A DNA stretch of 64,000 bases from Phalacrocorax aristotelis. Its lineage: Eukaryota; Chordata; Aves; Suliformes; Phalacrocoracidae. Within the stretch, counting starts at the first letter, position 1. The number at the start of each line of letters is the position of its first letter. Location: contig NC_134281.1 in assembly GCF_949628215.1 (NCBI RefSeq), positions 42,056,512-42,120,511 on the forward strand, read 5' to 3'. A program made the position numbers and the translations under genes. Of this stretch, positions 13,531-25,960 are shown one piece after another. The notes beneath the pieces are model-generated. The model saw only the letters and a program-made list of their open reading frames with translations, ran no database searches and was not told the DNA's origin.

Positions 13531-16329
13531 TTTTAGTGGAGCTCAACCCTGAATCCATTAAAACGTTATGAAAAAATAGTTAGTGAGCATGCACCTTAAG
13601 TACTTTTTTCTGTGCTAATCTCTCATTTATTTTAAAATGCATTGTAAAAATAGCAAAAGGCTTCAGCGAAAATTTGTTATTTAAAGTCTGCCATTTCCTC
13701 TACTTACCTATGAACAGAAAGCCACTGTTGCCACCAGAAAGACAGCCCCGGTACCTCATAACATGTGCTTTGCTCGCATTGCGCTCAAGCAGCTTCCAGA
13801 AAGGGGGATGCATACGCATGGGGCTATGAGCACATCACACCACACTGGGTGCATGCACAGCCCTGGATTTACTGTAGTCCTCCCAACATTAGGCACACAC
13901 CAAATGGGGGTGAGTGTTGTGAGAATTACAGAGATTCAGGTTGCAACTGTCCAGAGGGGAGCTGTTTGTTGAGATCTCTCAGGTATCTTAGCCTTTTCTC
14001 AATGTGTGACTTCACTGCAGGAGGGATCATAGTTTTCTCCACTGCCACTTAACAGAGACTGGAGCGATGCTGGTGTCAATTCCCAGCAGAAAGCTTCCTG
14101 GGTCCCCACAGCAGGTTGTTCTCAGCAGGATGCCCTTGTTCAGGGTTTACTCTGAAGGGAAGGTCCAATTCTTTAACTGGATATTAAATGCTAGTTGTCT
14201 ACAGCAGCTGAAGGCAGTTAATGATCATAAGCAGCAGGTTCATGGGCATTCTCTTCCCAGAAGTCTTCACTCACAGCCAGCTTCACTAAGAATAAGAGAA
14301 ATGCACATATGATGGAGGGCAGGTTTGAAGCATTTGGCTTGTGTATCCTATAAAAGAAGCTAAGCCTGAAGTGTCTTATTCTTTACTGAGTAATAGATGT
14401 AGAAGAGGATCTCTCTATGGCTTCAGGAAGGGACATCTTAAGTAAAAGCCTCAGTACCAGGCACAGGTGTGATGCACTTAGGGCACATGTCTGGGGATGA
14501 GTTGCCAGGTACCTTGAGGCTTCCGTAGTTCACTGGTGTAATTACTGATGAAGATTACGTTGTCTGTACTTAAAGAGAAATCACGGCCTGCTTTCCCTTG
14601 CAAGTTAGATGTTTATTCTTAATTTACAATCACAAGGCCAGCAGTAGAGTAAGACTTTTTTATTACTGCCAATCTGAATTGGCTTTTTCTACCATTTTTA
14701 CTGTACAACACTATTCAAAGCCTGGCAGACTTACAAGTTTACTTTAAGGCAGCTTCAACAGCTGTAATCTTCTAAGGGTGTGTGCCTTAAGATGAGATGG
14801 TTTTGGCTTAATGCAATTTCAGACTTTGTTCTTGCCATACAACTAAATTACATATCCATGGCAGGTGTTGTCTTTAACCTATTTTTCTATTCAACATTGC
14901 CAGCTTGATTAACTCCCTGAAAACTGTGGCCTATGGTAATAAAAAATCAGTTATTAATAGTAGCATGCTATTGGCCAGAAGATGAAAAAACAAACAAGAA
15001 GCCTTTCTGGTTTATTGTTTCACAACATAACAAGAAGAAGTAAACATTGGCAAATTTACTTCAAGAGCACGCATGAGTCAGTCCCTCGGTGCCTCTCTTG
15101 AATGGTCAAACCCCTCCTCAGAGGAGAGTTGAAGCTAATTTTGGCAATTTTGCAAATGAACTTCACGTGAAATCTGCTGTGGCAAGTTTTCATGATGATG
15201 ACAATGATAATGCCCACTCCTTTCTTTTTTCAAAGCTAATGCTTTGTTATTGCACCGCTTATATTTCAGAATACTGCTGAGATGCACCTGCTATAGACAT
15301 GGCACTGCATGTACCAGCCAGGTACAACACTGGGGAAGTGTTTTGGGAAGTGGTTTGGATCACTGACCCTCCAAAAAGGCCCTGCTCTCAGGTAACACAT
15401 TTCAAAAGCTCTGAAAACATAGGCAAAAGGTGTGCTGGTATTTAAGAGCTCAGCCAATCCATCCTGAGTGAGTGGCATGGGGTTCAGTGTACCTGATTTA
15501 GTAGGTGAAAGAGCTGGATTAATCATGCTGGAATTGATTAGACCAGTTATGTTAGGCTACTTTCTTCCTGGTGTTTATGATGACTGTCTGAAGCCAGGGT
15601 AAGAAAGCACCTGGAGGTTTGAACATCGCTGCTCTATAATCCTTGCAGCTTTCTAGCCCAAGTCCCAATTTCAAAGGAATTGGAAGACACTGTCAGAGGC
15701 TTCTTTTTAGTTCAAGGGCAAGTCACGTGCCACTGACAAACAGCAAACCAGTGCTGGACAAAGGAGAATCTCCTCTATGCTGTGTAACACTGGAACCTCC
15801 AACACTGCATATCCATTGTTAAGGGATCATGACAGTAGCCACACCAGGGTGGTGTGCAGCAGGGCTCTGAACGCCTCAAGCAGCTTCTCTCTTTTGCAGC
15901 TTTACAGCCTACCTTAAATGTATTTCAGAATAGTTTGCTTAAATTTAAGCACAGAAAGACAATATATTCATCACATCCCCTTTGCAAGGCTGTTCAAGGA
16001 ACTAGGCTTGTGTGTGTCGTAGCGTTTTATAGCAATGGTCTTTCTATAGGTCCCCATGCTTTCAGCAAATAGCGGTGAAGCTGGCTCACCTCAGATGCAG
16101 AGGGGGTTCTGTTTATTTTATGAATGCATACAGCCAGCGTATCTGCAGTTTGTCAGCTTATGGTCCTGTTCGTTTAGCTGCTTTGTACCAATACACATAC
16201 ATATATATAAAATATCTGTGAAAAGTATATTAATATAATCCTGTCTCAACAGATTTAATTCTTAAATGCTACATATACTTGTTTAATCTCTCATTTTAGA
16301 AGTAGGAAAGGTTAGATTATAACATCAGG

Positions 16330-16560
16330 TTAGCTCTCTTTGAAGCAGGTAATAATTAAGTTGATTCACTGTTGCAATTACTGTCAAATCCCCCTTAATT
16401 ACCACGGATTTTATAGCAGCTTCATTATACGTCTGCTGTAATGCATTGTGGCCCAAAGGAGAAGTGTTGCAGGAAATTCTGCATAGCATGTATAATTCTA
16501 ACCTGCAGTTAAAGCTTCTAGTGAAAGCCTCTGCACTAAATTTATCTTTTTTTGACATTC
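16330..16560. promoter_or_regulatory. Possible conserved non-coding element
   Basis: Non-coding block containing GGTAATAATTAAG, CTTAATTACC and several ATTA cores, flanked by plainer sequence and ending at a C11 run (16560-16570). No repeat family or frame explains it. A regulatory role is a guess from composition. Confidence 0.18.
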
Positions 16561-18245
16561 CCCCCCCCCCATTATTTAAAGCAGTTGAACTGGAGTAACA
16601 CCACTAAAATATATAGCTAACTTCATAAGTGAAAATTGATCTCTTCACAGGTATTAGGAATAAAAATGGAGAAATGGTAAAATTAGCAATGAATTATTCT
16701 TGGGAAACTGCTCAGCAAAAATGAAGAACAATTCTAGTCTGGCGTAACGTGGGGGAGAAAACTTCTGCCCCATCCTGCAAATCATATACCCCTGAACAAC
16801 CTTTCCTCGCTTGAGCAGTCCCACTGAATACAGTTTTTAAGGTGGTGAGAATTTGCCAGATCAGCCTGCTACACATCAATATTTTCATCCATTGGTTCAT
16901 TTTACGTTTTACAAACTGGATTATACAAATATCAGGCACATGCACAACCGATAGTTCTGGTGTTTTTTATTTCACCTGCATATTGAATATACTGTTACAG
17001 TATATTATAAAAATATTTGACAAAAGTAGCAATTTGGACAATAGGAACACCTATTTTACTATCAATCACGCAAGAATTTTTAAGCAACTCTTCTTCAGAA
17101 CTGACCTTCCAACTAACTTTTGTAACAACATAGCCCCATGGAACTGCTGCTCATGTGTCACTGCTTGTTTCCATTGGAAAAATCTTTACAAATCAGGGTC
17201 TTTAAATTGAGCCTGCAACAGTTCAAAACAGATAACTGAATAATGTGTCCCATGGATTCTCTTGTAATAAAGGAATTTACTCCACAGAATATATTAGATG
17301 CAGAAAGGCCTTCAGTGTCAGTGACACTATTGGCAGCTGTGTTAACAGTTAAGGAGCTGGCTTTGTACAGCAGTACAGTTATTAAATTTCTCCAGAGACC
17401 ATGACTCATTAATCAAATATTCATACATCTCTGTAAATACACACTGAACAGAGAATACCCTCAGAGTTGACCATCCCAGCACAAGTGCTCTTTCATGTAA
17501 CACTGACAAAATCCTGAGAACATGCGGTCATGTTTTGCATTTCTAATGCTGTATGTACTCTGTAGTACCCCAATTCCTAAAAACAGAACACAAATGATCT
17601 TACTGATCACAAGTGTTACACAGTCACAATTAAAATTGCTCCACTATTGCTTCATACCATCTTTTTAAAAGTGAAGACAGTGAATCAATTCTTCTGTTCT
17701 TTGTTTACCATCAGACAAGTAACTTTTTCCCATACGGATGGAGAAACCCAAGGCCATGCTCCTATTAATACAAGAATTTGTATTAGCATGAAAACAACAA
17801 ACCACTGGTTGAACTGTGAAGGCCAAAGAACTTCATATATTTGCAAAGACATGAGCTTGTTATATTTAACAAATACTGTATTTTGGGTTTCCGCGCTGCT
17901 GTAAAATGGCATGTCTTCTCACCTGCTCCAGGGGAGGCATAAACACGACTGAAGTTTTGACCTTGGTCAGGTTGAGATCATGGTTCAGAGCTGAAGCACC
18001 TCTCTGTGCTCAGCTGAAGCTCTTCTCTATAAGCCTTTGAAAAACGACAGTTTTCTGTTTGAACTCCCCATCCTCACACATTCATATCTAGGACTTTGGT
18101 TTTCACGGTTGTAAGTTCTGATTTACACTTCTGATTAAGGCTCTCGGAAGTAGTCAGGTGCCTGTATATAGTGTTATTTGTAAATGGGGATTATCATATT
18201 GCTGAAAGTAAATTTTTAAAATTCTGTATTATTGTGCTCTGCTGA

Positions 18246-18310
18246 ACTCAAGGGAACAAGGGAATGGAAGGGAACAACCTGAGCCTTCAAGTCCAACCTC
18301 CTGAAACTGT
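18246..18310 (-). mobile_element. Possible decayed CR1 remnant
   Basis: The plus strand contains GGAATGGAAGGGAACAACC and CTTCAAGTCCAACCTCCTG, which resemble the reverse complement of the CR1 3' region (GGTTGGAAGGGACC, then ATCTAGTCCAACCCCCTG). It is short and diverged, so the call is tentative. Confidence 0.35.
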
Positions 18311-19139
18311 GGCCAGCACAAAATTCTGAATGATCTTGATAAGCGAAGGGGGATTTATAGATAAATCCTGGAAAGAGATGAGCCTCAGATTACATTTCTT
18401 TATAGTTTTTAGAGGCTGGGACATAGAATTCACCCCTGGAACCAGTCCGAAACTGCAGATTTCAAAGAGAAATTTGTAGATTTGCGTAACATCCTGATAT
18501 TCTGTAACTTGCAAATGGCCCAGTTTAAGGATTGAACTCTGATCAGAAAATACTTCCTTTTTTAGTTCCTTTTCTTATAAATATAGATACTCTAGCTTCA
18601 GCACCTCCACAGTTCCTACCACATTAATTTCAGTGCATTTTGATTTTCTTTAACAAAGCTTGACATTTACATTTTACAAAGAAAATCCTCTCCTATATTT
18701 AATTAAGGCACTGGTTGAGATAGGATGGCAATAACTACCCACACTTCTGTGTAAGACAAAATCCACGCCACCACTCCACGAGTCAGCACATGCCAATAAA
18801 GCAGTTGTGGGTGTCTGCTGTGTGCCACGCAGAAAACAGCACAAGGCTGCAATTACAATCCCCCTTGCCTCTTGTCCACCTAAGTCCAGGGCCTCAATCC
18901 TGGGCATCCTACAACTAAGCCTACTACCCTGCATGATCTTACTGATCCAGCAAACTGCTGGATGTGGATAAATACTTAAAACATTGACTTTAATAATGTT
19001 CCCTTGGGGCACAAGGACTCACTGGCAGGAGCAGAGTGTAGGAAAGGAGGAGATGGAAAATAAGAATACCGTGTGAATGCTGAGTGGAGAGCCCACAAAG
19101 CCTTGGTTTTAACACATGCCTACACACCCACTAGAGCTA

Positions 19140-19400
19140 GGCGGAAACAGCAAACATTTATTCGTGCATCGTCTTGCATAAATAAAACCCTGCTGATTTG
19201 CTTTGATGGCATTTACGACCACATTTATTCATAAACATTAGAGCGAGCAAGTTTTTATTTGCAGGAGTGTTCACAGAAAACAAAAGCGTCGTGAATTCTG
19301 GTGTGAATAAATACCAGAGAGCTCTCACACAAGAAGGGCTTCTGCAGTCGTTAAGTAAAGCCCTTTTTACTATTCACACCATGGATTCAAACAATTACAG
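19140..19400. promoter_or_regulatory. Block with repeated TTTATT/AATAAA motifs, possible element
   Basis: Contains CATTTATTCG, GCATAAATAAAACC, CATTTATTCATAAAC and GTGAATAAATACC on alternating strands within about 200 bases. TTTATT/ATAAA cores are CDX/HOX13-like and also match poly(A) signals, so either reading is possible. No gene ends here that I can see. Confidence 0.15.
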
Positions 19401-22059
19401 CTGCCCGTGAACTGCTTACAAACAGGGAAGGGAACTGCTTATAAAGCTCGGTTCCAGTTAGGCAACAGAAACCATCTCATGAAGATACCCAATCATAGGG
19501 TCAAACAGTGATTACTCGGGACTCAATCCTGACTCCCTCAAATGCCTCTTTACATCTTTTTGGCAGTGCAAATAAGTTATCAGCATTTTAGGGCCTTTTC
19601 CATAATGTCAGCATGGCCTAACCAAGACGGTTGGGAGGCTGTATCACCTTCGTGCTGCCAGAAAGCAGCTACAGGCTACCAGAGGCTCCAGCTGTAGGAT
19701 TCGCATAAGGAGTGTTAGGCTGAAATACTGTGTTATACCTGACTGTGCTCCACAGCCTTCCACACACATCTAGGGAAATGCACTCCACGAACCAGGAAGA
19801 AGAAATGCATCCATAGTCCCATAGTAAGCAACTGCAGGGTGGTTAAGGACCATAAGGTAATCTGGCATATTCTGCCCCCTTGGAGGCTCCTAGTAGCACA
19901 AGAGGAGCTGGTGCTCCAGCCTCCCCAAAAAGCCATATCACCTTGGATGAAATTGTTGCATAAACAGAACACAGGGCAGGCTGGATTTCAAATATGCTGT
20001 TTGTATTCATTTGTGGCATTATTGACCTTTCAAAATTCACTGATGGTTGCTTTTCATTCCATCATTCCAGTTAAGAGACAGTCAATAACTCTGGAAATAA
20101 ATCAGGTCTCCAGAGCAAGTCCATTTTCTTACTGTAATTAATGGCAAACAGGAGATCCCTTCCCTGCCTCCTCAAATGCTCTGTTGTGTCCTTCTGGCTG
20201 CATTGTGCATAACTGAACTGCTCACCCGCTTCTCATTACCAATGCTTCTAGGTTTGGAGGGGTAAGTTAAAGAAAAAAACCAAATCAAAAGACTTTCCTT
20301 ACAGTAAAAGATTTGTAAGCCAAGACAAGGGCAAAAACCAAGACCAGGGCCTATTATTGCCTCTCCAGCACAGCTGGGCAGTGGCAGACTCTGCCCATGG
20401 CCACTGCACAGCCAGGCAGCACTCAGAGGAAGAGGAGGATTCCTTCTTTCACATCCACATGCCCTATTTTCCAACTGCATTTTCATGCCAATTGCAGATA
20501 AGTGAACCTGATGTTTAATGTACATAGAGCAACCAACCACCTGTTTGCTGTTACTGCTTTAACTAAGGAGCATGTCACCATGCTAAATGTCAATCAGGTG
20601 TATTTACCACATCATTTTTAAAGTGCAAGGCCACGTAGACTCCTCTGAGAGCCAGTCAACTCACCACAAACAGATCCAGACTCACATGGTCTTGCCTTGT
20701 ACAGGAGTCAGGGCAGAGTGGGTTTTGTTCAGAACATGAAGCCAGCATTGGCTTCGAAATTCAGGTGAGGGTATGCATGGTGTCACCTCAACACCAGTTG
20801 CCACTGCACCCGTAAGGAAACACAGTAGCTACCTTTATGTAGTTCTTACAGTTACCTACTCATGTTCTTGTCCTTTAGGGGTATCTCATTAATACTGTGG
20901 GAGAAATATAACTGCCAAGGGAGACGTCCTTGGGGGACTCCCACCTAGCTGTTCTCACAGGAGCAGAGCTGCTTGGAGACCATCAGTAACAAATTAGGGT
21001 GGCCTCAGTTTTACAGCTCTGCTGAAGCATGAGGGACTGACAAGAGGGAAAACAGGTCTTTAAAGACAGGCAGCACAAACATGCAATTCTGCTGGTAGCC
21101 ACAGATAGGCACTAACAATAACAGTCTTGAGTATCTTTCTGTTTCTAGGCCTTCTGGAAGTTGGTCTACAGTTCTCCAGACCCTGTTTCTCTCTGAGGTC
21201 AGTTGTCTCTACATGAGTAAATAACTCCCTCTCCTAAATCACTGCTTGAGAAATTGCCATTTCATGAGTCATTATGAGCTCTCCAGCCTCATCTTTCCTG
21301 AGAGACATCCCTGAGGGTCTGCAGGCTACTTCCCCATAGAGTTAAACCAGTGCACTCTGTTTCTCCACCAGTCTCCAGCCCAGTCTAAGACTTCGAGTTT
21401 GAAAGTGGTCAGAAATCAGGCCTTTCATGATTGCCTGCAGGGAAGGCGAGTGCTGGCCAAAGGCGTTTTTAAAGGTCCTAAATTTGTCTTGAGATGCCAG
21501 TGGCCACAGCGCCAATGGGAAAGGGATGTGGCAGTGGGGGGGTATTTTCCACAGAGGAACTGCAGAGCCACGTCACAGGGAGAGGCCCTTTACTTTACAC
21601 TGCATGGGCTACCCGAGCTTCTGGGCCCAGCTACAGCGCTGCTTGGCAGGGACAAACACCACTTTTGCTATCAGTTCTGAGCATGACGGAGTTTTGGTTA
21701 CTGGTCAGGCAGAGGCAAGTCAAAGAGGACCCTGAGGTCTCATATTGGTTTGAAGAATGAGGCCAGTATCCTTGTAGAAGGGGAAGGCAGAGTCCCAGAT
21801 AATAATTTAGAGTCCTGAGGTTGTGCCAAGCTAGTATTAAATATTATAAACACACGAAGAAGTATTCCTTCTAAGGAAAAGGGAAATGGCAGAAAAGAAA
21901 AAAAAGAAAAGGTTATTAGGTGATTAAAAGCTCAGGCTTTGAAAAAAGCTACTATTTGCCACCTCTGTGGTACGTAGAGTCTGGTTCTGTCAGGCAAGCG
22001 AGTAATCAGCCGGTGATTTGTGGAAGTCCTTTAAGAAAATAGGCCACTGCTGGGTGTGT

Positions 22060-22260
22060 GAGTAACTAATGCTCATTTGGTTTGTGTTTGAAGGCAGCAG
22101 CAGCAACAGTGATGACACAAATTAATTGCACGGTTTTCAAGAGATAATGCAGACGAAGTAAAGAGAATTACTATGCGATTAACATAGTTTCCAATTAAAG
22201 TCCCCTGTAGTTACTGAAAAACATTAATTTCTAGTAACTTGGTAATTTAACTTGTGTCAC
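22060..22260. promoter_or_regulatory. Possible conserved non-coding element
   Basis: Holds AAATTAATTGCACGG, GCGATTAACATAG, CCAATTAAAG and ACATTAATTTCTAG within 200 bases, a high density of homeodomain-type TAAT/ATTA cores. There are no frames or repeats. Inference from composition only. Confidence 0.18.
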
Positions 22261-24679
22261 CACTGTACACGAGTGCACCAGAGCAACATAGGGGCTTGTC
22301 TATGATTAAGGCTTGTATGGGAAACATGAAAAAAACCTGAAAATAGCCTTTAGTTTTTAACAACTATTTGTAGCAGCCTTCAAGTAAATCACCACTGTGG
22401 TAAACTAAAGGATTTGCTAACAGATTAAAGGACCAAAACCCAGCTGCTGTTCCAGAACTGAAGCCTTTCTTGCCTTTAGTCAGAAAGGGGGAAAAAAAAT
22501 CCACCGTTTAAACAAACTCAGCAGAGGTGTTTCAACCATTATGTTTCTTTATCAACTAGTTGCAAAAAGACTAAACTATTTTGCCCTTCCAGAGAAGTTC
22601 ACTGTTGGGATGTCAGAACTAAATTTTTCTTTTTAACACTTACATACTATAGCTCTTATGCCCATTTCTATTACAAGAATACCAAACCAAAGGTCTTTTG
22701 GACAGCAGCTCATTTCTGGAGACACAGCTATCTTAGGTTGGTACAGGCACATGGGATTTTCTAAGGTACCTGAACTTCAGCCACGGGAGTTCAGGAAGAA
22801 GGAAAATTCATCCTTTAGTTCCAGTACTGCAGCAGGACGAGTGGCCCATGATGTACCTGCAAGTATGCAGCAGACCAAGAGGTACAAAGGCCTGGGTGTG
22901 GAAATCTTGCAGAATTATCAGGTCTGAGCAGTTTTGTTGTAGTCTGATGACAAAGTGCAATCACCAAGTACTGCCATTACCGTTTTTATCATGTGCATAT
23001 CCAGAAACATCCGCCTGTTTTCACCCTGCCTGTTTCAAAATGTAAGTGCACTTGGTGAGCAGACAAGAAGTCGTTCCTTTGACGCCTTCCCAATTGCCAG
23101 GCTTGTTCCCAGTAACATTATGAAGGTTGACGTCTGGAGTGGGGTAGGATGGGTAAAATCTTCAAAAGAGATGTGGGTCTTTGTCTACATGACTCGAGGC
23201 ATATATCAATGTTGTAGAGCAACTTTCATTAAAATAAACCCCAACACATCATTGGGAAAAAAGTCCGCTGTACAGCTCTATATTTTGTTTCACACACCTT
23301 AGCACTGCTTTCAGCATCATCAGAAATACTGCAGACTGCTGTGCATGAAAGCCTCTGAAGCTTATTACATTTTATTATTACTACTACAACAACAGAAGCT
23401 GTAAATGGAAAAGACGTTATTGATTCAACTAATCTGCTGAATGCAGATTGTTCTTTGCCGTGCATGTGTTAGCCTCTGGGCCTGCCTGGTTTTTAACAGC
23501 CTTACACAGTAAGACTTTCAACACATGTGGGCGAGAATATTACACAGCCTTGTATTCCCCCGCAGGAAGCTTTTCTTTGAGCACCTTCCCCTTTCCCAAA
23601 GATGTCTGTCCTTTCGCCATTCCCTCTAACTCCTCTCCCCTCACGAGTGCACAGACGCTACATATTTGTAAACAGTCGTGCTTCCCTCCCTCCCCTCACT
23701 CTTCAGCTATAGAGTAACAAAGCCACGTATCTACAAGTTAATCTTCCTTAAATCCACCCTGCAGGCTCCTGATCATTTTTCCTGTTCTTCTGTGCACTTC
23801 AATTAGTTAATGCCTTCCTCGTGGAAAGGTACGCAGAAAAGAGAGCATCGGTGAAACCAGATTATACCGATTACATCCCCCTGCTCTGTGAGAGAAGCTT
23901 TTAATGATGCAGCACACGATTGCATTTTTTTTAATGCGAAAGCAAAGTACAACTTCATGTCTAATTTCCTGTCCGCTGTTACCCAAAGGAACAACTCAAT
24001 GGTTTTGCATTATTTTTGCTAAAGCTACATTAACTTGTGCTTCACTAAACAGGAATCTTCTCTTTTCTAGCTCTCACTGACATTCACAATTCTCCTCATT
24101 TTGACATCTAAATTCCATGAATATGTTGTTTACTCCCTCTTCTGGTCTATTAACGAAAAATATTAAGTAAGATCAAGCCAAACATCCTCACATACATGCA
24201 GCATCTAAAAGTAATACTCTGCCAATTATTAGTAGGATTCAACAGTGCAGAGGTTACTAATTTAGACAAATGATGTGTGGGGCTTTTTTTTCCTGAAAAC
24301 CAGTGAACACAATCTCATTTTGGCTTTTTGGAATATTAACTCAATTAACATGTGCAAATGCACACTCCAGCCCTGACACATGTACATACTTGATGTAGCT
24401 CTGCCTGAAATCTATCTATTAGTCACTTCTTCCCCATAAAAGGAAAAAAAGGTGCTTTAATGAATACACATGATGCTTATTATTTGGATCGGCAACATTT
24501 GTGCCTTCTGTGCCTGAACGGCACTTAGAATAGGTTAACATTTGGTTTACAACACAACAATAAAAATTGCCTTTATTGCAAATAAACAGAGTATTCACAC
24601 CTTATAATATTGTTTTAGATGCAGGATTATATTCACTCTTAGAGGATCTAATATTAATATAAAAGGCACATACATTTAA

Positions 24680-25789
24680 TGTTTTCACACCTTTTTTATT
24701 TTCCAAGCAGTGTTAATATGTATTTTCAATATTGCATTTACTTTGTTAAAACATCAAGCTATTTATGTACATTTGTTTGCAATCTGAGAACACACACCAT
24801 CAAGTAATCATTTGCAAAGTAATAACATTTAAAAAAAAAAATAAATCACCACCCAGAATTTTTACCATCCACTCCCCCATTTGCTTTGATTTAAAAGCTG
24901 CACTAATAGGACAGAAGCCTTAACATTATAGTAGTTGAAACAGGAAACAAACACCACTCTCTTCTAATAATTGTCTTTAGCTGCTTTGATTGGTTGCAGT
25001 TAATATTAATAGTATAACCTTTAAAAATTGTGGGGAAAGGTAATACTTTATCTTCACTCCTCATATTAAGGCTCCAAAGCAAGCTTAATGAGAAACCATT
25101 ATAAAATCATACTGCTAAGTAGTATCTTAACTCACAATTCGGCCTATATAATTATATCAGTATTGCAACTGACAATTACTACTGATATATCAAACTTACC
25201 TTTCTTACACTGTGCTGCTCAGGATGTGTGTCACGATTACAGCATTAACTATTATTTGGGCTTACAATGCAAGACAGATTAGAGTTCTAACCTCACACCA
25301 CATGAATACAGAACTAAAATTTTGCTTACAAACAGAAATAATGTGGTCTCAAACCCTATGGATATGCATCCATGACACAAACCCCACACGTACCTGGCAG
25401 CCTCTGCTCAGGCTTTGTCCTGGACTGACACGACATCAGGGTCACAAGTTAGGCTTTAGGGACTAGCAAAGCTTTTTAAGAGGGCAAGACCAGGACGTAG
25501 GCACATTTCAGCATACCTGGCTCTAAACAATGCCTTCTATTCTCACTAGCACAACGTGACATCAAACCCATCCAACTAATAGTGAACAAAAATAATTAAT
25601 AAGTACATTTATAAATGTCATTTTAAAGACTATTAACATATAAAACATTATCATCTTTATGAAAATAGAACAATTATAGAACAATTTCAGCATAAGCTTG
25701 CCTTTTTTGGGGAAGAAGACACATACTTCTTTTTTTTTAAAGGCAAGTGTTCTCCTGGACAGCTGCCAATAATCTTGTGTAAAATGTCC
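24680..25789 (-). other. Probable ATG4C 3' UTR
   Basis: Non-coding sequence directly after the ATG4C stop codon. The first canonical AATAAA on the minus strand downstream of the stop is at 24695-24700, giving a 3' UTR of about 1.1 kb; a second lies at 24572-24577. The true end cannot be fixed without transcript data. Confidence 0.4.
24695..24700 (-). terminator. Candidate ATG4C polyadenylation signal
   Basis: AATAAA on the minus strand (TTTATT on plus), about 1.09 kb past the stop codon. An alternative AATAAA lies at 24572-24577. No transcript evidence. Confidence 0.35.
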
Positions 25790-25960
25790 TTAAAGCAAGA
25801 CAAACTCCTCTGTACTAAATCTTTTTAATCTTTTCTTTTCATCCTCAGAGAAAAGGTCATTTTCGTCATGGAGCGCACTGGAAGCAAAGTCATAGTCTCT
25901 AGAATGACCCTTTACAAAAGTAAACAAGGGATATTTCTCCTTAGATGAAGATTTCAGCAT
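25790..25960 (-). CDS. ATG4C: ATG4C last coding exon (residues 404-459 and stop)
   Basis: Starts in phase 0 after acceptor TACCTTGTAG with [13 protein letters not shown] and ends FSTEEFVLL then TAA (25790-25792). It carries [12 protein letters not shown]; from memory human has Asn where Lys is read here. The acidic [10 protein letters not shown] stretch precedes the C-terminal LIR-like FVLL. Confidence 0.95.
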   Translation of the reverse strand: MLKSSSKEKYPLFTFVKGHSRDYDFASSALHDENDLFSEDEKKRLKRFSTEEFVLL

